From: Tubiluchus corallicola
Lineage: Eukaryota; Priapulida; Priapulimorpha; Priapulimorphida; Tubiluchidae
Direction of reading: 5' to 3'
NCBI GenBank assembly: GCA_030141605.1
Contig: JAQGDQ010000382.1
Span: 154,001 to 218,000, forward strand
Length of the DNA: 64,000 nt
Shown in pieces: positions 40,801 to 52,300 of the stretch (position 1 is the first letter of the stretch; every line of letters starts with the position of its first letter). A program made the translations under genes and the position numbers. The notes below the pieces were generated by a model. The model searched no databases and was not told the origin of the DNA. It was given only the letters and a program-made list of their open reading frames with translations.

Positions 40801-42098
40801 CCGGTGGTACAGCAGTTACATCATGCACTTGCTAGGTACATATGGAAATGTTTTTGCATATCAGGTTTAGAAACACCAACCTGCAGTCATAGATTGTCAT
40901 ACAATGAAAATTCTACATCAGGAGTTTACATTTTCTAAAAGAGAATTGAATTTCCACTCGAGTGCTATAAATTTAATTTCTTAGTTTTTTTACTTTAAGC
41001 ACAAAAAATTGGGAAACTAATAAGAAAAGGGGGCACTCGAAATTCCGTCAGAACCATTTTGAAATCCTGCCAGTTATTAAGTCATAATTTGTGTTAAATA
41101 ATGTTCAACATAGAAACTGTAGGTTTTACATGTCAAATGTAGACCTACATTAACTCAAATGTAGATTTAGGTAATTCAAATGTGTCTTGGTAATTCACAC
41201 GTAGACTTAGGTAATTCAAATGTGTTAACAATGGTTTTCAACAATTCTTAAGCGTTTTTGGTAAGTCAAATGTAGACACATGTCAAGTCAAATGTGACAT
41301 TGGTATCTCAAATGTGAATAGGTATTAAAGCTTAATGATGTTAAATATAATCTTCTTTAATTTTAAATAATAATTGCTCTTAAGACTTGTGAAAATAATA
41401 ACTTTATAGGGTCACTAATATTCTGCAAACTTTACATACCATTGGAACTGTTAGAGAAATCAATATTTTAAACATAAACAATGTTTCTAGAGAGAAACTA
41501 ATTCATTAATGCAATGCTAATGCATTACTTAAAAAACTAAGTGACTCGATTAATAAATTTGTTTTGTATAAAAATTTTCCTATTTGTTTTAGCGTTATTA
41601 GCAAGCCCTTGAATGAGACCTTCAATAATGAGCAAGCACTTACTGTTTTATACAATTGTCTAGTCAACTTTTTCACAAATCTACACTGTGTACGTATAAA
41701 TTTTTTTCGTGTTTTAAATTTTTAGTTTTTATGTGTTTTTGCTACTCAAGATTGTTGAGAATATTACTTGCAGTGTTATTGCTATTTATGCTACAATATT
41801 GGAATAGCACCATACTGCCATTGAGATTGCGTTTGACTGCATATGGGGTTTGTCGTAATTTAAAATGCTTGCAGAAATTTGATTTGCATTGATAGATATT
41901 ATGTGTTTTTGTTTTTAGGAAGTTCGCGCTGAAATAATGTTGACTCCTGCCATGCTTCACAAGTTTTGCACCATCTCGACCAATCAGCGACTGCTAGGAA
42001 ATGGTCTTGTTCAGATTGCGGAATTTCTCTCTCAACTTTCCCAGTGTGCTTCCATGATACAAGCTCAGGGCAGTCCGGATGAATCAGCGACATTGTGA
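25651..42098 (+). CDS. SWT1: SWT1 RNA endoribonuclease homologue (WW + PIN domain)
   Basis: Fifteen coding exons: 25651-25800, 27659-29375, 30227-30309, 30913-31111, 31810-31988, 33325-33412, 34083-34165, 34930-35082, 35880-36040, 36514-36602, 38747-38992, 39788-39899, 40695-40835, 41593-41689 and 41919-42098; 1225 aa, every junction in phase. In yeast Swt1 is a nuclear endoribonuclease linked to TREX and mRNP quality control at nuclear pores. Residues 7-42 form a WW-like domain (LPYGW, YYFN, second W). One large exon adds about 570 low-complexity, Ser/Lys-rich residues. The PIN domain starts at about 690 with acidic residues D696 (ILDTN), E732 (VLQELD), D790/D791 (NDDK) and D815 (FSND). The C-terminal helical half contains LWLKIVCIKPPW and HWIAVFGLQFKR. 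ATG 25651 follows an acceptor at 25633; a 5' UTR exon is likely. The intron after exon 10 holds a minisatellite. Confidence 0.93.
34727..34851. repeat. (TTA)n microsatellite in a SWT1 intron
   Basis: About 40 TTA trinucleotides, nearly pure, with a few TTG and CTA interruptions near the 3' end. It lies 78 bp upstream of the exon at 34930, just before that exon's acceptor region. Confidence 0.95.
36592..38596 (+). repeat. 96-bp minisatellite, 21 units, built on a SWT1 splice donor
   Basis: Units start at 36592, 36688, 36777, 36873, 36969, 37065, 37161, 37253 and then every 96 bp to 38501. Units 2 and 7 carry small deletions. Each unit begins with the last 11 nt of SWT1 exon 10 (GACGAGATCTG), followed by the donor GTATTT, about 65 bp of intron, then a T-rich acceptor-like stretch ending TTTGTATTTAG. 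Four units (37637, 37829, 38213, 38405) read GACAAG instead of GACGAG and occur as two pairs spaced 192 bp, suggesting a later block duplication. Only the first unit contains the true exon end at 36602. Confidence 0.97.
41130..41320. repeat. Degenerate short tandem repeat in a SWT1 intron
   Basis: Repeated variants of TTCAAATGTAGACTTAGGTA and TCAAATGTG occur about ten times with uneven spacing, in the intron between exons 13 and 14. Confidence 0.6.
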
Positions 42099-42910
42099 TA
42101 GTGTAGTCTACTTGTAATTGTAGCAAAACGTAATTGTAGAATGTGGCTTCTTTCCTCTGTCTCTCCATCATGATAGATTCTCGTCCAAGCCCCTTTGTCA
42201 AATCCTGTTAGGTTCAGATATAGAGCTTTGTCTTTCTAGAGTGGCATGTAATGGGAGTGTGTGAGTTTCAAAAAGGAAAAACAACTTGTGCTTTATTTAA
42301 TCTAGTTAGCCATTACGTTTCAGGACCGTAAAGGACAAATTACAGTACAATTGGTTTCACTTGTAACTGATGCAAAAAATGTGCTGAGCATAAAATGCTA
42401 AAGGTCTAGTGCAGGAAAATGATTAGAAAGCATTCAAAAATGCGAAGAGACATTGTTACTTATCATTTACCAACAAAATGTATGGGGGAGGGGGGGGGGT
42501 TTACGTGACTCTTGCGACAAGGAGTCTTGATGCGACCAGAATTCATGGCTCTACTCATTTGCTTGGTTCAGTTAGAAAAAGCATTTTACATATTTTGGGA
42601 TACTCGATAAATGTGGAGCATGAAAAGCGAAACTAGACAGTTTTAGTTGTATCTGGTCTGGAAAGTGCTAAAGAACGATAAGAAGAGTAAGTATGTTTTC
42701 CCTTTTGTATTTGATACTCAGTCTTAGGGATTAGTTAAGGTCTTTGCTCAGTATTGTCAGTTCCATTACCAAGATGTTTTTTAACATAATAATCACAAAA
42801 ATTATCAACTTATCAAAAATAAATGGCATATTGACAAAAACTTCGACATTTTTATACTTTTTTGAATCGGTTTCATAGCTTGTTTCATGTGACGTCCATC
42901 TGATAAGTGA
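42099..42910 (+). other. SWT1 3' flank
   Basis: Probable 3' UTR and flank of SWT1. The first clear AATAAA hexamer after the stop is at 42818-42823, just before the 50-bp minisatellite. No other gene is visible. Confidence 0.4.
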
Positions 42911-44060
42911 GTGATAGTTCCAGGTAATGATGTTACTATTAGAGCACTTCTTAAGTCCATGTGATAGTTCCAGGTAATGATGTTACTGTTAGAGCACTTC
43001 TTAAGTCCACGTGATAGTTCCAGGTAATGATGTTACTATTAGAGCACTTCTTAAGTCCACGTGATAGTTCCAGGTAATGATGTTACTATTAGAGCACTTC
43101 TTAAGTCCACGTGATAGTTCCAGGTAATGATGTTACTATTAGAGCACTTCTTAAGTCCACGTGATAGTTCCAGGTAATGATGTTACTATTAGAGCACTTC
43201 TTAAGTCCACATGATAGTGCCAGGTAATGATGTTACTATTAGAGCACTTCTTAAGTCCACGTGATAGTTCCAGGTAATGATGTTACTATTAGAGCACTTC
43301 TTAAGTCCACGTGATAGTTCCAGGTAATGATGTTACTATTAGAGCACTTCTTAAGTCCACGTGATAGTTCCAGGTAATAATGTTACTGTTAGAGCACTTC
43401 TTAAGTCCGCGTGATAGTTCCAGGTAATGATGTTACTATTAGAGCACTTCTTAAGTCCACGTGATAGTTCCAGGTAATGATGTTACTATTAGAGCACTTC
43501 TTAAGTCCACGTGATAGTTCCAGGTAATGATGTTACTATTAGAGCACTTCTTAAGTCCACATGATAGTGCCAGGTAATGATGTTACTATTAGAGCACTTC
43601 TTAAGTCCACGTGATAGTGCCAGGTAATGATGTTACTATTAGAGCACTTCTTAAGTCCACGTGATAGTTCCAGGTAATGATGTTACTATTAGAGCACTTC
43701 TTAAGTCCGCGTGATAGTTCCAGGTAATGATGTTACTATTAGAGCACTTCTTAAGTCCACGTGATAGTGCCAGGTAATGATGTTACTATTAGAGCACTTC
43801 TTAAGTCCACGTGATAGTTCCAGGTAATGATGTTACTATTAGAGCACTTCTTAAGTCCGCGTGATAGTTCCAGGTAATGATGTTACTATTAGAGCACTTC
43901 TTAAGTCCACGTGATAGTTCCAGGTAATGATGTTACTATTAGAGCACTTCTTAAGTCCACGTGATAGTTCCAGGTAATGATGTTACTATTAGAGCACTTC
44001 TTAAGTCCACGTGATAGTTCCAGGTAATGATGTTACTATTAGAGCACTTCTTAAGTCCAC
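42911..44060. repeat. 50-bp minisatellite, exactly 23 units
   Basis: Unit of 50 bp starting GTGATAGTTCCAGGTAATGA, repeated 23 times without a length change. Variation is limited to a few positions: TTCC/TGCC in the first part, CCAC/CCGC/CCAT at the end, and rare single changes. Several units share variants, as expected from recent unequal exchange. Every unit has a donor-like CCAG|GTAATG on the SWT1/GOLGA2 strand. Confidence 0.98.
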
Positions 44061-45347
44061 CAGACAGCTCTTAGGCTGTCATTTATTAGCCTGTTGTCAT
44101 AAGAACATTACTGGTATTGGATTTTTTACTTTGCAGTGATCTGGTATTGCCCGATAAAGGTTCTCAAATGCAGACTTTATGCTGCACGTTGCCCATTGTA
44201 AGTATGGTGATTTTTCTCTTTCAGGACATTCAAGTGGAATAATTTGAGTCACATATATCCCTTATCCAGTGTCCGATAAAGTTGCATTCTTACCTTGGGA
44301 ATGTGGGAAGCAAGGGAACCCGTTGAATGTTAACGATTGTAAACCCTTTGCTTAGAGAAGTTAAGTGAGTAATCGTTTAAATGAACTGCTGACTGCAGAA
44401 GTGTTTTAAATAACATTGTTTTCTTTCTGTTACTAGAAAATTTTTCTCTTGTCATTAGTTCATAACAATTTTATATTCAGCTTTGGTAGCTGAGTCAGTA
44501 TGGCAACGATTACAGCAGTTGCATATTTCATGCCAGTAAATTTTTGCACTAGACTTAGCATCTTATCCAGGGAGTTTTTGTTCCGTTAGGTACAAGTGAG
44601 ATTATATTTTTTGTCTTGTGTTCAGCCAGTATATAAGTACTCTGTTTAAAACAGCTGTTTAGAGGGGGACAGTGAAAAAGCTTCGAATAATACAACATAA
44701 AAACAATTCCGAGAGAATGCATAACTCATTGATAACCTGATATTCAACATAATTAATGAATATTTAAAGGTAAAAAAATTAGCTGCAAATTTTTGCTTTG
44801 TATTCAAATCATCGTTAAGTGAAGAATGAGACAACTGGAATAGAGAGAATAAATTTTGTAGTTGAACCTTTTGATGTTCTAATTCCTATGTTTAATGATG
44901 GATTTATGCATTTGTCTGCATAAATAAAATACCTCCTTGAATAATAAAATATTCCATTGACATGCCTTATCAATAACAGGAATCTTATACTCAACATTTT
45001 GTATGAAGATTTGTCGTATAATAGTTTGACTGTCCAAATGTGGCTGATCTGTAGCCAAAAAGACTAACAATGATGAAAGTGACATCCTTAATATGCTAAA
45101 AATTAATGCTCGTACAGAGATGCGGAAAAATTGCAATCTCCTTCATGCTCAGTACAACATACACAAAGATTTCTCTCAGATTTCTATGTGTAGCAAGCCT
45201 TACAGCCTAGACATTCAAATTTGTAGACAAAAATTATTTGGTAATGGTGGTTTTTCTATATTGTATTTCAAAAGTAGGGTAACTTCGTAGTACTAATTAT
45301 AATTTTAAACTTTAAACTTTCTTTAAACTTGTCTGACTTAAAGCAAA
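44061..45347. other. Intergenic DNA
   Basis: AT-rich, no supportable gene or recognisable repeat. Confidence 0.5.
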
Positions 45348-45950
45348 GCCGAACCCAATCTAAAACTGTAGGTCAAAACAATTTACTCTTTAAAATATTG
45401 AAAGGAACCATACTCTTTTTTTTAAAATGACTTATGCCAACGAATTATTACCAACACAAACACAATTTCATGTTCACGCCACTAGTTCTTCATTGCTACA
45501 CACATTTTGCTATTCTCTGGTTAGACAGACATTTTGGAAATGCATTGCACAAAAAACAGGTGTTGTACCTCTCAGTTTAGTTTGTGATGAACTACACACA
45601 TTCGGCAGTTCATTCGTGAGCGCAGCAGTAAATTCGAAATTTGAATTTTTGTCTTGAAACTTACCTAGTTTTTTTACAACATACTGGCTATCTTACAGTA
45701 GTACTGTACTTCAAGTTTCGCTTTAGCAAACATGTGCAACACGCTCGTGGATTATTTTCGCTGTTGAAAATTGTTAGTTTGTGATGTCATCAATAGTTGG
45801 GCTTGCTCGCCATTAATTAAGATTTTACTCTATTATTTATTTATCAGAAACGGTTTTACATTATTAATTGTGTTAAAATGTTTCCTTTTTATCAGACTTG
45901 CAAATGGAGAAGTATATGAAAAATCATCATGTCTTCCTTTAAATTTTCAC
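45348..45950 (+). repeat. Dispersed repeat family, copy 2
   Basis: Second copy of the repeat at 10687-11272, in the opposite orientation. Homology runs from ACCGAA/GCCGAACCCAATCT to the TCATCATGTCTTCCTTTAAA region. Confidence 0.75.
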
Positions 45951-46857
45951 ATGTGCTAAATTGAATATATTTTATATTTTTATATATTGGATGAATATAT
46001 TTTACTGTCAACTAATGCACGAACCAAGCAATTTTATAAGATGATTTAGTGTAACTATTTGAATGAACATAACGACTGCTCCACAGTAATCTAAGATATC
46101 ATCTGAGAAAATCTCAGTATCTAAGAAATGTGCCACAGAATTTTCAAAATCATCAACAGTAAAGTTTGAATGGTGGTCGAACTGACCAAACTGACTCTTT
46201 TATGGGTGCTGCACTAATGATGATTCGAATAGTAAGGACTGGGAAGTGTGCAGCGTGGATTAATTTTGTACGTGGATTAATTTTCTGCCTATTAAAGTCG
46301 TTGTCAGTTTCATCAGTAGGAGTCTCTTTCTATAGATGAATCACGTTTAGAGATTCAAATTTCACTGAATGAAAATTTTTCATACAACTGTTGTGTGCAA
46401 TTGCTGATAAAGCATGTTTTATGTTTCATTATTCATGGATGGGATGGAAGGGCATCAAAAGATCTGCAGTTATTTTAAAATTTGCTTCTCCTGATAATCA
46501 TTTTACAATGTATTTTGTCATAATCTAACATTTATTTATAGAATTGGCTTCTTTGAATCCCACTCTTCTCATTCTTTGCCATTACGATGATCTGATTACA
46601 AATCGAAATTTGCACCTAAAATCTTTGCCTTTGATTTTTCATTATTCTTCACCAAATAGCAGTTTGTTAATGAATTATGCATTATCACAAGGTTGTCTTT
46701 AATTGTATTATGAGAGAATGAAGAGCACAAGAAAGAGAGGGGTGAGAGAACCTCGGCGTGGGAAATATAGGTCGGGTGCAAGAGACAGTGATAGGTAGAT
46801 AGATAAATAGATAGATTAGATAGATAGATAGATAGATGAGAGAGAGAGAGAGGGGGG

Positions 46858-46892
<35 letters not shown>

Positions 46893-49290
46893 TTTGTACT
46901 GTGATTTTCTGTAAGGATGTCTTTCAAAATTACATGGTGATACAATGGTGATATATTGTGATAATTGTAACACTAGATGTGTAGTGTATTGATTACTTTT
47001 TGTTAGAGACTTTTTGAGAAGTCTTACTGGTTGTCACTTGCTAGTGAATTTTTTTGTACCAGAAAATGTTTTATGCTAGTGTGAATGAAAGGATTATAGA
47101 TGAATCTCACTTCTTTCATTTCGTGTTCCTTGAATTTACCTTGGTACATGAAATTTGTGTTTATGCTTAGTAGACTTTGACTCTTAATTAAATGACTGTG
47201 TTTGATATGTTGGAGCTACTGCCTGCCTACAGTAATCGTGATCAAGGTAATGCTTGTTGATTATGTAAAAAAAAAATATTGTTTTATGTGCTTAAAGCAC
47301 CAATGAATGAAAAAGTATTGCAGTTATGCCTTCATTGCAGGTAGTAAGCAAATACTGTGCAGAATTAATACATTTTTTTGCTTTAACTTTGCTTAAATTA
47401 TTTGAGAATGCTCTGCAGAAATGTTCATCACGAAACTGTAGTTAAATTGAGTTACTGGAACTAATAAGTAGTGAATATTTATGTATAATGTCTGGCTTGG
47501 TATGTTTTACCTGCTTAATGGTGCCAATAAATCAGTAGACATTACTTATAACTATAGTGTAGTAATAAACCAGGTGTTCTGCCTCAGGCAATAATCAATG
47601 ACGTCACAACAGTGACTTAGGTGCCTTGATGTTTTCCTAGCTCAACATCACCCATTTGGAACTTGGAACTATGAGTAATGTTTTTCTGAAAACTGTCTGT
47701 TATATCTTGCAGATCGTTTCTTCTGCTTTGCTCATTATAGGGCAAGCGATAATTCTTGTCTGCTGCTCCTCCCGGACTGCCGAGAAAATGCTATAGTATA
47801 TGCAAAAATGTGACTTTTGAAAATATAGCATGGGCAGCGCATATAGAGCTGTTTAGCCATGCATGCTTTATGCATTTGCTGAAGTTCACTTATAAATCAT
47901 TTTTGACACGATAATTGCGCAAAGTATTTGCGAATTTATTTCAGTTTCTCTTTAGTTTAACATGTATAATGTACTGCCAGCTAGCTTGGAACTGATGCCA
48001 TTTTTTAGACATTGCAAATCATATTTTTTTCTGTTGTGTTCTGAACTACTCGCTTTGTTTATTTTCATGGCTAGTAATAACCATAATGCTACTATAAACA
48101 TACTAGAATAGAATCTGTACGCCATTACTAATGTACTTATTTGTAGTTACTGTGTTTATTTTTTTATTTTTTTTGCCTGTCATGTAAATCTAGGAGTAAT
48201 TGTTGTTGTGTTTTTGGTCAAAACAACACAGTTTTATTTAAGCTCGATGGCTTTGTATTATTGTTGATACTTGTTTTGATTTATACAATGGTACGTTTCA
48301 TCCACCAGCAGGCTAAGTATTGTAAACAATTGCTAAACATGATGTAGTCCATGTGTAACAGTGGTTCAGTGTAACCAGATGTGACTGAGTGACTTCACCC
48401 AGTGTGAAGAAGATTCAATGAGCACTGAGTTGCTTACATTTGGTTAATGTATGCCTTTTGTGTTCAGTTTTTTGCTATGGCACACTGTTATGTGTTTATA
48501 GTTTGGTGGGTATTAGCGTCTCTTACCGATGTGTAGAAGTTTAATGCCCTTTTCTTCTTAACCTACCTACTGTTTTTTACATTGTTGTGAGATATCACAA
48601 GATAAATTATTATGCTTTATCACAGACTTGCTGTTAAATTCCTTTTAATGCCCTCACAACTCAGTAATAATGCTGCGTATTCTTGTTGAGGGATTGTAAC
48701 ATTGCAAGTGTGACAGTAATACATTACTAATAGGCATAGCTACTGAGCACTGGGGCTTCGTTAGTCTTTTGGTGGTCCGGTGGTGGACTAGCAGCATGAA
48801 AAAATACTGAAAAGTAGTGCAAGATGTGTGTGTCAAGAATAGAAAAATTAGGAACAACTGGTTGTACATTAATAAACTGTTGCAGTTTAATTAAAAAACG
48901 TAATCAAAGGCGAGTAAACAGCAAATGAAGTGAGAAGGATACAAAGGTAATAATTATATAATAAATAGAGTAGATCAGTGTTGTTCAGCTTGCAAACAGA
49001 ATTTTTCCACCAATACTGGCTTAAAATGGATCAAGTATATCCACGGTTCCATGGTAAGCGTCTTGTCTATTGAAATTTGTTAGTAGGTAGTTTGCTGTGG
49101 TGTACAGGCAACAGTTATGCAACTAAACTTTCATAAGCATTTGTGTACAGGTACTTTACAGTTTTGTGTCACAATTGATTCACTGGACACAGATGAATGC
49201 TTTTGATGCTCTGCCACGTTCCAGGTCCCTTCCTAACACTGGGGTTTTGCGTATGGCTTTTTCAGGTTTAGTGTATTTTGCATTTTATAG
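45951..49290. other. Intergenic DNA upstream of GOLGA2
   Basis: No gene is supportable. Apart from the GATA/GAGA tract at 46791-46889 it is unremarkable AT-rich sequence. Confidence 0.5.
46791..46889. repeat. GATA and GA simple repeat
   Basis: A run of GATA/TAGA tetranucleotides passes into a nearly pure GA dinucleotide tract with a short G run. Confidence 0.9.
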
Positions 49291-49341
49291 ATGGCGCTGA
49301 AGCTTTGTGTGACGTAGTATACCGTGACGTTGACCGCAAAC
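49291..49341 (+). promoter_or_regulatory. Putative GOLGA2 promoter-proximal region with two TGACGT motifs
   Basis: Two TGACGT cores (49310-49315 and 49325-49330) lie within 35 bp of the GOLGA2 start codon. TGACGT is the core recognised by CREB/ATF and XBP1-type bZIP factors, which include regulators of ER and Golgi stress genes. The transcription start is not known, so the motifs could be in the 5' UTR. The functional link is inference. Confidence 0.35.
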
Positions 49342-52300
49342 ATGGCGGACACAGCTCGAGAAGAAAAATTAGCAGCTGCTCGTAAAAAGGTTATCATCTT
49401 TTACCGTGCAAACTGTAGTGAGCTTATGTGTTTAGACGCTAATATTAATGTGGCACACGTATTTGACTAACTTGTCATTGCTGTCAGTTACTTTGTGCAC
49501 TTTTAGATTACTAAGAACTGAGAGAGAGCGATCGTGTCTTGTTCTAATTCTTAATTTATTTACGTTTTTCTTAACCATTTCACTGCCGTGCAATTTGTAT
49601 TCCACCTGGCGTGCAAGAATATTTTAGTATAATGAAAACTGTTGTGACAACCACACCCCCCGCCCCCACCAATGCCACTGCCATCCATGTCTGCTACTAT
49701 CAGTCTCTCGTCGATGTATTAGCAAACTTGTGAGAATGATGAAGATTGTTGAGAAAAAAGGGGAAGGGAAAACAGAAAAGAAAGAAAAGTAGAAGAAAAT
49801 AAAAGCAAAGTTTCTGATACGCAAAATATTGTTGTGTTGTTACATAATAAATTTTTGTTATGATTTAAATTCACAAAAATACTGTAACTATAATTTTTTC
49901 TAAAAGTATTAGTGTCGATGTCATTGTCGTCATCAGTGTCACCACCATTGTCATCAGTATCACCACCGTCATCATCTCTACACTTGAATTGGTACTTTGT
50001 GATTCTGAAAAAAGCATTGCACGTTCAAGCATACATACACGAGCAAATATTGCCTAATTTATATGCATGTGTTTACATGCACATATCATGCAGGCATTCG
50101 CACGTACAGTTTTCGCAACTTTTTGGCCAGACTGGGTCAGAATTTTGGTCTGTAGGGGTCGAAATTAGACATACACACCTGTTTATGTCTATGTCTAATT
50201 TCGAACCCTATACTATAGACCATAATTCTGATCCAGGTCTGAGGTCCTGACCTATACTTAGAAAGACGCTTTTGTGTAATTTCTGTAATGAGCGAGAAGT
50301 AACAAAAAGTAAATTAAGAATGGAGGAAAACCTAGTTTGTTTGATAAAGTAATGGTCTGATGTCAGGTGCTGCTTGATATCGTGTCAAGTCGTGACGCTG
50401 CCCATTCTATTTCTGGCAGTTTAAAGAAGCAAAGACAATTTGCACTTTAGGTGGCTTTCACGGATTGAAACGTGCATTACATCCAATGTCATTTTAGGGT
50501 TTCTTGCTTATAGTTGTGGCACTGCTGTTGTTAATGTTGGGTTTAAAATTTAGAGCTCTGGTTGTTTTGATGTTTATAAAATAACAGTTCATGTTATAAA
50601 CTAATATCTGTTGTATTAAGTCTGTGGAAACCAGAAATAGTAAAAAGCAGAAGCATAGTTAGCAGGGCCGAAGAAAAAAATTATTTCGGTCTTACCTCAT
50701 GAGCTGAAAAGATGTCAGTAGGGTGGGAGGAAATGAATTGTGGAATATGTAAAATTAGTTGAAATCAAAGTTTGTTTGTTTCCCACAGGTTAGCAGTACT
50801 GTTTTAAGTTTTTTCAATGCACATTTTCGCACGCTTTGTTTTTAGTTTCGCATTACTAAATTATCGTATAATTATTGTATAGTCTCTTTTTTGTATCATG
50901 AACGTGCATGTTCTGATAATTACAGTATAAGCGGTAACACTACTAGGCCATTAATATACCGATTTGGCAGAAAATTCCATAGTTTTCAGCCTCCAATACA
51001 ATGAGCATCATACAAAATGACAACCCCGGCCGAGAGTTAGCCATGGAAAAACATGGCCAGGTCTTGCATTCCCCGAAAGAACGATGTTCTAATATTCATT
51101 GCGTTTTACATTTTAAATTTAAAAAATATGCTTTTATATGACTACGTCAAGTAAGTATATGAACGTATAAAACAAAATTATGAAGTTCCTGGCTGAGTGC
51201 ACGATAAAAAATATTATTTAATTGGGCGATTAGATGGAAACAGAAATATTTTTATTGTCGGCCCAAAAGATTTTTGTACAAGTATTGAAGTTATTACGAG
51301 GTAATAGCAGGTAAATGGTAGGAGAAGGTTAAGCAACAATAACCCCTGAGAAAGAATCAGGGGAGCAGTTTAGTGCTAACAATTCTGTATTATAAGGATC
51401 AAGTAAAACAGCATTAGTAAATAGTAACAGTACAATGAAACAGTTATGGCAGCAGTGCAAAGCTTAGCGTTTCTGTCATAGGATTGTGAGAACACCAAGC
51501 TAGAAAGAAAGGCTAAGGATAAGGAAATGGTTGTGAACAAGCTTGCGCAACATGTAAGACACTAACTCCCATGTGGTGTTGTGCTCCTCTATTACAAAAA
51601 GTCCCAATCGTGCAGTTCTGGGTATTACAGCAAAAACTGAAATTCCGCCAGACTTAGTAGATATGGGTAGGCTAACAGAAGATTAGAAGAAGGGCACCCC
51701 AAGATTATTATAAAATTCAAAAGAAAAAAGAAGATGGTTGACGATAATCACAAGAAAATCACTGTATCTATAATCTGGTGACTTTGGCTGAAGCAGCATC
51801 CATATCAATGAAATCCATATCTGTCTGTCTATGACTGTCTGTGGTACAAATAAGTCAATGCTGTTGACTATTATAATGTCCTGTCTTTGATTCTATTGGC
51901 ATTATGCTTGTACAATAAATGACGCCACTTAGAAAATAAACGTTCATTCAACTGTATTATAATGGTGAAATTTCTTGTTCAAAAATAAAGAAATGACACA
52001 GTGGCATAAATTACGGTCGTACCAAAACTTTGATGCCAGGGTGAAAGCAAAGGCATAAAATGGTGGAAATGGATCGAAAGACTAACATATAATTTATGTT
52101 CTTGTAATACCTTGCAGACCGTACCTTATGACCGTACCTGATTAGGTTTACTTTTTAACGTTAAACCAATGAATTTATAATTATTAAATATCTCCACAGC
52201 GTCTGTGTTTTTCCATTTTTGATTATGCTAATCGGTTACTGTTTTTTCTGTACACTGCGGCACAGTGCAAGCTGGTGTCCTACACTTACCAGCACTGCCC

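Noticed and set aside
36592-44060. CRISPR-like regular repeats
   Set aside because: Both arrays are head-to-tail tandem units without unique spacers, in a eukaryotic gene region.
46596-46973. Serine/leucine-rich open frame on the minus strand
   Set aside because: Its middle is the GA/GATA simple repeat; no splice context or family match.
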